The notes under the pieces: model-generated
The model's database searches: none
Seen by the model: only the letters and a program-made list of their open reading frames with translations
Told to the model about the DNA's origin: nothing
Part shown: positions 44,548 to 57,162 of the stretch, piece by piece
How positions within the stretch are numbered: position 1 is the first letter of the stretch
Layout: every line of letters starts with the position of its first letter
NCBI GenBank assembly: GCA_028095005.1
Contig: CM051460.1
Coordinates: forward strand, 65,449,676-65,513,675
DNA: 64,000 nt
Direction: 5' to 3'
Source of the DNA: Rhynchospora pubera
Lineage: Eukaryota; Streptophyta; Magnoliopsida; Poales; Cyperaceae
Translations under genes and position numbers: made by a program

Positions 44548-44715
44548 TTTTTTTATAAGAAAACTATTGTTATTTATGTATGGTTAAGTTAAAGGGTAAA
44601 TAAGAAACCATTCAGAAGAGTTGAGGGACAAATAAAAAATACACAAGAGTACAGGGAGATATAAACAAATGAGAAAGAGTTGAGGGGCATATAAAAAATT
44701 TTGCCAAAAAAAAAA
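44548..44715 (-). repeat. Right inner inverted repeat of the 7.9-kb MULE
   Basis: Reverse-complement partner of 38351-38500, only about 12 bp inside the outer right TIR. Confidence 0.88.
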
Positions 44716-44727
44716 GCGGTGACCCAT

Positions 44728-44899
44728 GTCTCCAATTTGCACCATAATCTATTTAACTAGACGGAACTGGACGGAATTTTAATAGAGTGACTAAAATCGG
44801 ACAAAATCAAAATTCAGTGATTCAGGAAGGACAAATTAAAATTCAGTGACTAAAATTGGACAATGTATATAATTTAGAGACCTCTGGAAAAATTTACTC
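44728..44899 (-). repeat. Right outer TIR of the 7.9-kb MULE
   Basis: Reverse-complement partner of 37004-37175; followed by the 9-bp target copy. Confidence 0.9.
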
Positions 44900-44908
44900 T
44901 TTTTAGGG

Positions 44909-46096
44909 ACTGGTTTTGCTTTGAAAGCTACCATCCCACCCTGTTGTCGCAATTTTATGTTTTAAACTAATTTGACAGTTCTGCCTACCAAACATAAAAG
45001 TAAAAATAAAAAATTCAAAATTTGTTAGTATGTTCTCTATCAGATAGATAACTCACGGATCAAATTTTATGCAATTTGATAAAAAAAAAATTAGTAATTG
45101 ATTAAAAGATTTACCAACTTTCACATTAATCACATCACTGTTGCCTAAATTAAATTGATTGTCTATATTAAATAAATATAAACATCGGTATGCATGCATG
45201 AGTAAGCACTGTTGCTACATAAATATATACATACTGATGATTAATGAAGAACGAAGTCTATTTTTGGTGAACTTAATATTAAGCTAGTACTCATGGTCAA
45301 GTAACAATCCGAGGTGTTTTTGGCTAGGCGAATAATATTGGTTGCGCGATTTAACACTCTCAACTGTCTTATTAAAACAATAAATAAATAAATTAAATCA
45401 ACTAATTGAGACCAATTAGTAACCAGATAACTGGCATAAAATTGATGCGGATTGGCACGTACTAACAACCTTCAAAACGCATGGAGTAAATTTAATTGGC
45501 TAATATTGCTTCTCATGTGGAATTGTGTATGAAACTTTAAGGTATTCCTGCGAATTTGTGTGAGAAAATTAAATGGAAGCTGTCATAATCGTCTACTCCA
45601 ATTTTAGATGGGAAAAGAAAAACGAACAGTAAATGAAAATGCTGTAAGTTGAAATAGAAAAAAAAAGTGGGAAAAAATGAAGAAAGAAATTTAACTCTGC
45701 CCACCGAACAGTGAAAACAATTATATTTTTCTTATGCAAAATATAGTGTGGATGATTGAGAAAGTTATTATTACTTTTTTTTATCCTGCTTTGGGAGTAA
45801 TTTTAGATGCGCTCCTTCTTGTCAGCTGAGAAGATAAATTAAACACAATAACAAATTCTAAAAATGGTGATCATATTAAAATTGATCAAGTTACAAACAA
45901 AACTGACAAAACTACTCTTTCATTTCTCTTTTGGGATATAGATGAAACACATAAGCAATAGACCTTTATAAAATAACAATTCATCAAGTTTTACATGGTA
46001 AAAGATTGTCGGCCTGTTCATATATAACATTTGGAGCTTGTTCAAATGATCCCAAAAAGTTAGAAAAGATATCCAATTAATCACTCCAAGGTTTAG
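44909..46096. other. AT-rich DNA, nothing recognised
   Basis: Host DNA between the 7.9-kb MULE and the Copia element. No credible ORF or repeat. Confidence 0.3.
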
Positions 46097-46101
46097 GTTT
46101 A

Positions 46102-46311
46102 TGTAGAAGAACAAGAAAGTGAAACACTAGACGACTCCAGTCAAGAATAAAATGGAGGAGCTTCACAGACTGTAACTGTTTTAGTTAGCAATATTCTGTT
46201 TAGAACTCAGCTGATGTATAGACCTGAGATACTATAAATACACTTGTACATTGTATCACAAATTGAGAAGAATGAATACAATCGCTTTCCTGTTCTCAAA
46301 TTATCTCTTCA
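46102..46311 (+). repeat. 5' LTR of the nested Copia
   Basis: TGTAGAAGAACAAG to ATCTCTTCA, with a TATAAATA promoter motif at 46233-46240. Confidence 0.95.
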
Positions 46312-46320
46312 TGGTATCAG
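46312..46320 (+). other. Primer binding site
   Basis: TGGTATCAG directly after the 5' LTR, the usual complement of initiator-methionine tRNA in plant Copia elements. Confidence 0.85.
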
Positions 46321-46363
46321 AAGTCCTCTTAGCAAACGCTCAATCCAAAATCAAGAAACAACA

Positions 46364-48049
46364 ATGGCGAATGCCAATACCTCTATCCAAATCAGATCCA
46401 ACCCTGTACAATTCTCTCATCAAATTGACACTCTCCTTGATCAAGACAACTTCTTGATCTGGAAATCGCAGATCTTACCTGTACTCAGGGGCCATGGTCT
46501 CATCTCCTTCATCGATGGCTCGAAGGCACCTCCCGATTCCCTGCTCACTGATGCCAATGGAGTTCAATCGACCAATCCAGAGTATCAATCATGGGTGCAA
46601 CAAGATCAATTGATCCTCGCTTGGCTTCTCAGCTCCGTCACTCCGTCAGTTCTTACACATGTGGTGACGTGTGAGAGCTCAGCTGATCTGTGGAGAAAGG
46701 TACAGGACATATACTCCTCTCAGTCAATTGCAAAAGTTTTTGATCTGAAATTGCAGCTTCAGACATTGAAGAAAAGGGGTAGTTCGTGCAGCCAATACCT
46801 TCAGCACATGCAATCGATCGTAGATCGACTTCGTTGTGTCGGATCTGACACTTCTGACAGCGATTTAGTGGTTTATGTCTTGCAAGGACTTGGCACTGAA
46901 TTCGATTCGTTTGTGACTGCTATCTCAATGCAAGATACTCCTCCATCAATGGCGAAGCTTAGCAATCTCCTTCTTGCTCATGAAGCTCGTCTTCAATCGA
47001 GTATTCGTTCTCTCACCACCTCTGCAGTGCATCTCACTGCCATGCCTGACAACACTGCTTCCGCCAATACAGGCCAACTGGGCCAGCTCTCCTCTCAGCC
47101 CAATACAGAAGTATTCTACTCAAGCAATGCAGCTAGTGGGTCTCAGTCTCGCAACTTCTCTGGACCTCGTCAGCAACATGCCACACAAAGGATCACACAG
47201 CAGTTTCCAGCATCAAATCAGCAGTGTTCAAATTCAAATAAGGGGCGCGGCAACTATCATGGCAAAGGTAGAGGCCGTAACTACAACTACAACAACATCA
47301 CCTCCTCTTCCCAAACTGACTCTCAATGTCAGATATGCCAGAAGTGGGGTCATGAGGCGCTTGAATGCTATCATCGGTTTAACATCCGCTACATTGCTCC
47401 TTCTCCACAACAACAACATCAGGCATTGCTAGTTGAGCCAGCTGCTGCTCCTTCAACCTCTTGGTTTCTTGATTTAGGAGCCACAACTCATGTGACAGCT
47501 GATTTCAACAACCTGAGCTCAGCACATCCCTACTCAGGACCTGATTCAGTCCACATTGGAAATGGTACATCTCTTAACATATCTCATAAAGGATGTTCAA
47601 TTTTGCATACCAGACATAAACCTTTAAAATTAAACAAAATCCTCCTTGTACCAGCAATCACCAAAAATCTATTGAGTGTGTCTCAATTAATTAAGGATAA
47701 TGACATCATTGTAGAATTTTCACACAATTCTTGTTGTATCAAGGATCAACAAACCAACATGATCCTGCTACTTGGCATGTTGAGTGATGGGTTATATCAG
47801 CTCCAAAGTTCAGGAAGCTATCTTCATCAAGTTCACCAGATTACTCATTCTCCTTTTGATATTTGGCATTTGAGACTAGCTTATTGCTCTTATTCTGTAC
47901 TAGAAAAATTGAGAAGTCAACTTCTTATTCCTGTAAAACATTCAGCTTCTGCTATTTGCTCAGATTGTAATAAAGCTAAGGCACATAAATTGCCTTTTAC
48001 TCTTTCCAGTAATAGGGCTAACAGGCCCCCTTCAAGTTGTACACTCTGA
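46364..48049 (+). pseudogene. Copia gag, protease and pre-integrase segment
   Basis: From the ATG at 46364 (MANANTS). Gag (UBN2 type) has the typical NFLIWKSQ start; a zinc knuckle CQICQKWGHEALEC follows. The protease motif reads WFLDLGATTHVT, where the family normally has Asp-Ser-Gly, so Ser is replaced by Leu. The pre-integrase Zn motif has lost a His (LRLAYCSYS where LGH is usual), while CSDCNKAK is kept. The frame breaks in a five-C run at 48026-48030; with four C the integrase would continue in frame. Thus several catalytic parts are damaged. Confidence 0.92.
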
Positions 48050-48692
48050 CCTGTGGGGCCCATCCCCAGTTGTTTCAAATAAAGGCAACGGATTCTATGC
48101 ATTGTTTGTTGATGAATTTACACGTTTTACTTGGATTTATCCTATTGCTTGCAAATCTGATTTTCCAAAGATCTTTAAACTATTTAAAGGAAAAGTGGAG
48201 AATTTGCTCTCTTGTAAAATATAGGTTTTTCAATGTGATGGGGGCATAGAATTCAAACCTGTAATGACCCAATTTCCTGAAATCACTTATCAAGTGTCAT
48301 GCCCCTACACACCTGAACAAAATGGTCTTGCTGAGAAAAAGCATAGACATGTTGTTGAGTTGGGACTAGCCAGCATGTATCACTCCTCTCTTCCAATGAA
48401 ATTCTAGGACTATGTGTTTGCGAGTGTAGTCTTTATCATCAATAGACTACCATCCACATCCAACACCACATCCCCTTATGAGCAATTATTTCACCAAAAA
48501 CCAGATTACAAGTTTCTACATGTCATTGGCTGTGCTTGCTATCCTTAGCTGAGACCATACACTCAAAATAAACTTCAACCAAGATCTGAGAAGTACATTT
48601 TTCTTGGCTACTCCCAAATTCACAAGGGGTACTGCTACCTAAATCCTACAACAAACAGAATTTACACTTCCAGACATGTTCTCTTTGATGAC
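48031..48692 (+). pseudogene. Copia integrase core, stop-ridden
   Basis: Reads as VVHSDLWGPSP, YALFVDEFTRFTW, CPYTPEQNGLAEKKHRHVVE, YIFLGYS and similar integrase signatures in one frame, but with TAG stops at 48222-48224, 48405-48407 and 48546-48548. No functional integrase can be made. Confidence 0.88.
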
Positions 48693-49587
48693 ATGGATTT
48701 TCCCTTCTCTTATCAACAAGAGTCAACACCTCCTATCAAGCACAAACCACAGCAACAAAATCCTCTGACCATTTTGCCCCTCATTGATTCACCACCTCCT
48801 CCACCACCACCTCCTTCACCACCTCCTCCACCACCATCTCCTCCACCTGATACTCCACCACAACTACTAACCCCTCAAATTCAAATTCAAACTCCACAAC
48901 CAACAACAAATCCAACTCCTTCACTCACTATTCAACCCACTATTAATACACACCACATGCTGACCAGAAACAAAACAAACAACAAAAAACCAAAGCAATT
49001 TCCTAATCACCAAATGTATTCACTTGACCTACAGCCTAACATACCTCAAAATATTGTTTCTGACCCAACTACATTTAATCAAGCTGTTAAGAACAGTTGC
49101 TGGCGCCAAGCAATGGCAGCTGAACTTGATGCACTAGCCAAAAATGCAACCTGGGTACTTGTTCCACCACCTACTGATGCCCATGTCATTGGAGTCAAAT
49201 GGATCTTCAAAACAAAATTCAAAGCTGATGGAACTATAGAAAGATATAAAGCTAGGCTGGTTGCCAAGGGCTTCAATCAAGAGGAAGGCATTGACTACAC
49301 TGAAACCTTCAGTCCTGTGGTGAAACCTACCACAATCAGAGTAGTATTGTGCATAGCTCTCTCACACTCATGGCCTCTTCATCAGCTAGATGTAAATAAT
49401 GCCTTTTTAAATGGTGAATTAGAAGAAACTGTGTACCTAAAACAGCCCCCTGGCTTTAGTGATCCTCTGAGACCTCATCATGTGTGCAAACTCAACAAAG
49501 ACTTGTATGGCCTTAAACAGGCTCCTAGAGCTTGGTTTCAGAAATTGAAATCATTTCTGCTTGCTCATCATTTCAAAGCATCACAAG
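48693..49587 (+). pseudogene. Copia reverse transcriptase, N-terminal half
   Basis: A Pro-rich linker (about residues 30-60) precedes RVT_2: VKWIFKTKFKADG, RYKARLVAKGFNQ, TFSPVVKPTTIR, QLDVNNAFLNGEL, LYGLKQAPRAWF. The frame runs into the hAT at 49588 in the middle of HHFKASQ. The open frame to 49652 beyond this is hAT sequence. Confidence 0.92.
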
Positions 49588-52056
49588 TAGGGGTGCAAGA
49601 AAAGCCCGTAGCTCGTAGCTCGCTCGTGTTCGACTCGAAGAAAACTCGCTAACAGGCCGTTCGTTTACAGCTCGAGCTATTAACGAGACGAGCTATTTAG
49701 CTCGCGAGTTTTACTGACGAGTTCGAACAGCACCTAACTCGTACGTTAGTAACTCGACACAATAACGAGTTATGTGAACCGTACGATGAAAATACAAACT
49801 AATCCTATCCATCCATTAGTCCATTTATAATATGTAAACCCTCAGCGAAACCCTACCCGCCCCAACCCCAATTCTCATTTCTCAAATTCAATCCTTGTAC
49901 TCATCGACAAGAGGCGACTCAGGCGATCCCCCCTCTTCGGCGAGTCGCAAGTTGCTCAGGCGGCAAGAGGCGACTCAGGCGATCCCCCCTCTTCTGCGAG
50001 TCGCAAGTTGCTCAGGAGACTCAGGCGACAACTCCTCCCCCCTCTTCGGCGAGTCAGGCGACAACTCCTCTCCCCCCTCTTCTTCTCTCCTCTCCTCTAC
50101 GATCTGCACTGCTCCAACTGACCAACTCCAACTGGAGCCATACGATCTGCGCTGCTCCTCTCCAACTCTTCATCGTTCAGGTAATTTACCTTTCAATCGT
50201 TCCATTTTTTGCATTTGTGATGGAGTACTAGTGATTGGTGAAGTTTCCCCTCTGTTGTTCAGGGACTAAATCGCTCACTTTCAAAGACTAAACTGGTGCC
50301 TAAATCATATCGACTTCACTTTCACTGCGCCTAAATCACTCCTCTTTACGAGTTGGTAAGCTTCTTTCACTTTCACTGCGCCTAAATCGCTCCTTCTTAC
50401 AATCTGATGAGTGATGACTGATATGTCTCCATGGCTCCATTCTTTAATATTTTTTTTCAACCTTCTTTTTCAAAAATCTTCTCTGACACTGTCAACTTCT
50501 CTTTCTCCGTTGTCAATCTGTGATTTCATTTCAGGTGAATTTTCCTTTTTATTGTGAATTTTGACTGTTTAGTACAAGATGCTTTAGTACAACTGTACAA
50601 GATGCTTTATTGTTTAGCAGTTAGCACAAGATGAAATTAGGAGTAAAAGATGCTTTACTGTTTAGTACAAGATGAATTTTTCTTATTAGTTAGTTAATGT
50701 AATTTGCCTAATGTTGCTTTACTGTTGCTTTACTGTTGCCTAATAATTTCTTATTGACTGAACCGTACATAACTACATATGTCCTTTGACAATGTTGCTT
50801 ATCACCGATTCAATGTTGCTTATTCATTTTGCTTATTATGGTTTAGTATTGGTCTATTGGACAATTGTCATGCTTATTCATTTTGCTTTAATACTTTTGC
50901 TTATTCATTCTAGTTCATTGCTTATTAGTTGACAATTTGACATTCTATTTATTACAGACATGACACAATCGCAAGCATCAGTTGCTGCTGAGACAAATGA
51001 AGAAGAAGTACAAGTTTCAAGTGAAAGCGAGGCCGAGGCAGAACCAGCTGAAACTCCAAGTCCTACTACTACTAGTACGGGGGGTAATGCTCAACCTGAG
51101 AAGAAGCGAAAGTGCTCGTCTGAAATCTGGTTGAACTTCAAACATAATGAGCGTGATAAAGTGTATTGCATTCATTGCCAAAAGCACTATAAGAAAGTTA
51201 AAGGAGGTACCACAACTCATCTATGGCGGCATCTTGAAGGTTGTGTTCTATATAAGCGCCATCAATGTAAAACTGCTGGTTTAATACCTATTTCTGAAAC
51301 TCAACTTGATCGTTTAGATGAGGGGGATCCAGTTTGGGTTAATGGAAAGTGGGATCCAGTAAAAGATAGAGAGATGCTTGCGAATGTGATTGTTGGTCAT
51401 GAGTTGCCATTTATATTTTCAGAGTACTCATTGTTTCGTAAGTACATGTTGTATAACAATCCCCTTTGGCAAAAGGTTAGTAGGACAACCATAACAAAAG
51501 AGTGCATGAAAGTGGTTGAGAGTGAGAGGGTTAAGCTTAAAAAGGTTTTCAAAGATGTTGATAAGGTGTCTCTCACCTCTGATTGTTGGACTTCTAATAG
51601 AACAGTTGGTTACATGTGCATAACAGCACATTACATTGATGCTAGTTGGAATCTGCAAAAAAAAGGATAATAACCTTCAAAGATCTTTCACCACCTCATA
51701 GTGGTGAGGTTATTTCTGATGCCATTTTAGAAGCAATTAGAAAATGGGGTATTGAGGATAAAATTGGAACTATCACATTAGACAATGCTTCTAATAATGA
51801 CAAGGCAGCTGGTCTTTTAAGGTTGAGTTTTGAAGCATGTGATAAGTTACATTTTCAAGGTTATTTTTTTCACATTAGATGTTGTGCTCATATTCTGAAT
51901 TTAGTTGTGCAAGATGGTCTTGGTAAGATTGATAAATGCCTTACTAAAATCAGAGAAGGGGTGAAATATCTTAAAACCCTCATTTATGACCATGTGTCAC
52001 ATGAGATGTTTCATTTGCCGTATAGGGAGGCATTTGGAAGGTTGTCCGAAGTACCA

Positions 52057-55000
52057 TGATTGTGACGATTAGAAATATTCTAATCCTAAAGTGTATTTGT
52101 CGTTCAAACTATCTCACTATCTCTAATTTACACTAGTAACTTGATACTAGTTCATATGCTCGCATTTAACGAAATGTGTTGGCAATGAAGAATAAGAGAA
52201 TGTTTGAGAGATATAAAGTAAACTCCGTATAGGAGATGACTTATTCATTTAAGTCATTACCATTGAATACGTAGAGTTATCTTTATTAAGAGTTTGTTTA
52301 GGAATTGAAGGTTGCATACCTTAATTCTAAAACCTCTCATAGCGTCTCCATTTCATATTTGATGATGGATAACTATGTTTAATAAAAGACAAGTTCTTTT
52401 ATTATGAATTTGTTTATATGATTTCATGCATCTTGATGGAATTTGCTTGAAATAGATAAACAAGTTATGAATGACAAATAGGATGCGTAAGACTTGACAT
52501 AAAGTATTTGACTTTCATGTTATATATAACCGCTTAGTCACATATATAAACGAGAATCGCATTATGAGAGTCTACGTAACGTAGAGCTCGAAATTCAATT
52601 CGATTTCAAATCGATTGATATGCGAATCATGTTTGTTAAATGACAAAAGCGCCTTTAACCTACAAAGGTTTAAGGACAAGTGACTTGATTAGGACTTATA
52701 CATATCGATGTATAAAGACCAATAAGTACTTGTGCAATGAAAGGTTGTTGATACTTTACTACTTAACCAACGATCATTGTAGATATTAACATATCTATTT
52801 GATAAGGTATAAGTATGAACCTTTTGACTAGTTCAAAGGAGTTCAAGTGTGAAGTTAAAAAGACCGTTCAAGGAAAAGAAAAGTCTTACAATTAATCGTG
52901 GCAAATAAGTAGTTAAGTCATATGATTTGAAGTATTATCTAAAGAGTATGAAAATAGTTTCATAACTCACTCCATGAGGAACATTATGGAATAATGTGTC
53001 CAAGAATGGAGGTATCGAACAATATTTTGTATAGTTCGATCGATAATAAATCAAATTGACTTATTCGACTCGTATTAGGGAATTATGTTTGAGGACAATA
53101 TTGTTTACACTGAATGGTGTTCCATCAAAGTCTATTGAGGAAGGTTTCTTACGAGATTTTGATCTCTAAGTATAATACTTCTCGAGATTTGGTGTTGAGA
53201 AGCTTATTTCAAGTATTGTGGACTTGTAAGCTTAAACCAAATAAGACACTATATATTTGTAGGATGCTTTATATTAAAAAGCACTACTTCCATGAATATG
53301 ATAAGAACAAAGTAGTTGTTGCTAATCATAATGTAGTCTTGATGAATTGAAACTCTCAAGAAGAAGTAGTGGGAGTAAAGTGAGCATTAAAATAGTTTAT
53401 GCATCACTACAAGAAGTACTCTTATGGGAAACTTGTCACTCCATACATGGTACTTAGTGGGAGTTGAGCGAAACTTCATTCACAAGTTGTTTTGAAAGAA
53501 GTTTAATAGTACGCTCCTTCCAATGAGGACTCAACCATCTCACAAGTTGATGATGTTCGAGAAACTCATGGAATATATGAGGAGTCAAGAACTCGTTCAC
53601 AAAATCGTTGTAGAAGAAGTTCATGAACCTCAAGTACCAATCCTACAAAAGATCAACGAGAGTTGATTGCCTAAGCCGTTTGGTGCATTGGCTTCACGAC
53701 ATTCTCAAACTTAGCATATGAGAATCCGTTGATAAACAAGGAAACGATGGAACAATCCGATTCCACATATATGGTTTGAATTCATATGATCTTTAAATAA
53801 AATCTATGTATAACAACAAGGTATAGACCTTGGTTGATGTTCATGAAGGAGCAATCCATCAAGAACGTTTTAGATCTTCAAAAGGAAAGATCGACATGGA
53901 TAACAAATCGACTATGTACAAAGCGCGGCTTCTCGCTTGTAGCTATGTCTAAGTCGATGACTAGTTGACTACGTACAAAGCACAACCTCTTGCTTGTGGC
54001 TATGTAAAAGTCAATAAGGATCATTCTAGCAATAGTTGTATTTCATATATATTGATATATGGAAAAACACATAAAACCGCCTTCTTCGTATGAATGAAGG
54101 ATGATGTTGTGCATTTGACACAAATCGAGGTTTTATATATTGCTAAAAACATACGCATGCTTCAAGGATCCATAAATGGATTAAAGCAAGTGTTGTGGAG
54201 ATTGGAATAAAAGCTTTGACAAGGAAGTCAAGGAGTTGAACTTCGTCAAAAGTATCTTGTATAAACAAGATATTCAGTGGGAGCATAATTGTATTACTTG
54301 TATTGTTCAAGATAACAATTCATTAAATTGGGAATAACATTAACATTAAGAAAATGAATATTGTTGAGATCTCTTTGGAGAATGCTTTCTCAAATGAGAA
54401 CTTGGGCGAAATCACCTAATCCTAGGAAACAAAATCTATAAAGATAGATTATGATGGATGTTAGGTTTGAGCAAATATGCATATATTGACGAAGTGTTCT
54501 AGAAACACGAAAGTTACACTCCAAGAAAGGATGTCTAACTATACGTCACATGGCATGACTTGAGTGTTTTAACTCGGTCTATTGCAACTCGATTCGAGAA
54601 AGTGCATGAAATAGTTCAAGCATTCCTTCATTATGAGTTTCATTGTGTACGTCATATTTATGCATATGCCCCAATGTGTAGTATCCAAAAGATATGACAA
54701 ACAGTTGTCGAATGGATACAAGAGAGACACATTAGGACGATAGTCAAGGATATCCTCGAGTACCTTATGAGAAAGAGTGATATAATGTTTCATCTCTTAA
54801 AAGGAGATCGTGTAAGTTAATTACACTAATGCTAGTTTTTCGAAAGATTGATATAATCACAGTTGAACTACGTATTTTGCTAAAAGGTGGTGTTGTAAGT
54901 TTAGAAGGTGTTCTAAATGGAATATTACAACCGTTTCCGTCACCAAAGCAAAATACATAGCAACTTGTGAAGCAATAAAAGAAGTTTATTTCGGATCGAT

Positions 55001-57162
55001 TTCTTAGTTGAGTTATTATGGTTCTAAGCATCTCGAACCATAACTTACTCCTAAAGAGCACAATGTTACATTGGAGATTCAAATATGATCTATAACGATA
55101 TCACTTGATATCATATGATGGTGATCAAGAATATATATAGGAGTATATATATATATATGGTCAAACAATTTTTGGATAGGTTCGCGAACACAGTGAACAC
55201 TCTAGCACGACCTCTACCTTGAGCAGTATACGAGATGCTTTTATGCATCCATACGTGGTGGACGTATGAGTAACTAGCTATAAGCGTATTATTTATTTTG
55301 AGGTCCGAGACATGTATATATGTAGATATATGACATTGTTCTCAATTCTTCGTTGGCTAGAAGTCACTACTGATTGACTCTAGGCCAAGTGGGAGATTGT
55401 TAGAGTTATGTCCTAGAAGTCAATAATTTAATGACTTAATTATTAGTTTATGTATGGGATGATATTTTATCATCTGTTCCTAGGTTTATTATTGACAGAT
55501 TATTCAGGTTGAGGATCTGAATAGTAGATCTCTGTGGATCATTCTTTAGAATGACAATAATAAATCTAAACGGTCCATAATCTTGATAATTAACAAGGAA
55601 CATTAATTATCTTATAAGATTAGTATGCAAGTTAAGTGATGATTAAGTTCTACTAATCATAGGTAAAGAGTTACCAACTTAATTGCATATGTTTATGTTA
55701 TGGAACATAGTACAGGACTTGACCCATCGAAATAAACATATGGATTGTGTTATGTGTCATTGTTTATTTCGTTATGATTTTGGTTCTAAGTTTGAGATGT
55801 TTATCTTTTCCACATGAGGATAGGTTCAATAAATACTGTCTACCGCTGATTCCCGATAAGGGCTGCTATACGGACTTTATTTATGTTCTCTTGAATTGTG
55901 CGGGGAAAAGTTAATCATCAAGAAAACCGTATGTCCCTCATTAATTCACTTAGTGAGTGACGATATCTGTTTGGGCCCCTTGATGGAGATAGATTGTTTG
56001 CATGCAACTTTATACAATTATCTCTAGATCAAGAAACGTATAATCTGCAAGAATGACACATTCCTATCTTGGATTATACGATGATATCGTGAGACATAAG
56101 AATCAAAATAGAGAAACTGATTATTCTCTTATGCAGGATTGAAATATTGTAGCAGTACACTATTTATGTGAATTGGGAATCATAACGTGTTGCTAGATAC
56201 CGCTTATGATTATTGGAATTAAATGACGATTTAATTCCATGTCCAACATAGCATAAATCCTCAAAGGGTCACACATAATAAGGTGTTTAACCACACGTGC
56301 ATTAATTATTTATTTGCAACAATTGGTTTTGCAAAATATGATAAGTTGATTAATTAATCGTATGCCGTTATGGACCGTTATGATTAATTAAGTCAAATAG
56401 ATCATATAGAAATAATTTAATGCATTGACTAATTCCATATTAATTATTAAATAGTTAATAATTAATTATAATCAACACATTCAATTATTTGAGCTAATTG
56501 GGCTTTAAATTAATTGGTTAATTTAATGTCCAATGGAAGGTGCATTTAAATGGAAGAGTATTGGGCTCAACTCAACTTGAGGCCCAACCCATATATGGGG
56601 GTAGGTAGGTGCGGCTAGGGCAAGGGGTATTTTTGTCCATGTAATGTTGGATGAGAGCTAGGTTGAGTGGCCTATATAAAGGGGTGTTCTTTGGGAGCAA
56701 ACCCCTAGCCTCCACACACCTCTCTCTCTCCTTCTCTCTTTGGCCGCACCTCACACCAAGGGAAGAAAAATTTCAGAATTTTTTATTCCCTTTCTCTCTT
56801 CCACACACCACCTAGCTCATGTGTTGAGCAAGCTTTTCCACTAAATTAATTGGAGAATTAAATAGAAAGGGAAAGCTTTGGAATTAGGCACAATTCTCTC
56901 AATTACTAGCATAATTGATTAGAGAAGGTGGTTAATTCCTTAGTGGACTCGAGGAGCACGGCGTGGAGGTTCTTGGAGAGCACGCCACCGACACCAACGC
57001 ATTGGAACGAGCCTCTTGGTTGCGATACCAAGAGAGGTATACTTCCAATCCTTTTTCTCGTGTGTTTGAATAGCTTGTGTACTAGATCTTGTGTGTGCTA
57101 TGTTTGCTTGGTTAATTAATTGGTAATTAGCATAAAAATGAAAATTAGCACACTTTCTAACA
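52057..57162 (+). mobile_element. Truncated Copia element inside the hAT
   Basis: Relics of Copia polyprotein in plus orientation: YKARLL-like text at about 53917 and again at about 53968, GLKQ at about 54179, an AKYIATCEAIKEVYF RNase H remnant at about 54940, purine tract CAAGTGGGAGA at 55386, then a 1.77-kb 3' LTR. No 5' LTR or primer site was found on the left, and the flanking hAT has lost coding sequence, so a deletion has probably removed both. The left boundary near 52057 is approximate. Confidence 0.75.
55398..57162 (+). repeat. 3' LTR of the truncated Copia, 1,765 bp
   Basis: Starts TGTTAGAGTTATGTCC directly after the purine tract and ends CACTTTCTAACA, so its ends are the inverted pair TGTTAG and CTAACA. 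A TATATAAAGG promoter-like motif lies near 56674. No second copy exists in the window. Confidence 0.78.

Larger units (their letters stand above)
37004..44899. mobile_element. MULE, complete at both ends, 7.9 kb, inactive
   Basis: 9-bp target duplication TTTTTAGGG at 36995-37003 and 44900-44908. Ends GAGTAAATTTTT and AAAAATTTACTC. Outer TIRs of 172 bp at 37004-37175 and 44728-44899. A second inverted pair lies at 38351-38500 and 44548-44715; on the right it is next to the outer TIR, on the left it is displaced by about 1.2 kb. The element encodes a MULE transposase on the minus strand. The first intron of that gene holds extra repeat DNA. Confidence 0.92.

Noticed and set aside
49895..50269. 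124-codon Ser/Pro-rich frame before the hAT transposase
   Set aside because: Built on a local duplication (CAAGAGGCGACTCAGGCGAT); probably the hAT leader region rather than coding.
55082..55140. tRNA or other structured RNA near the TA-rich 55.1-kb stretch
   Set aside because: No cloverleaf or conserved A/B boxes could be traced there or elsewhere in the window.
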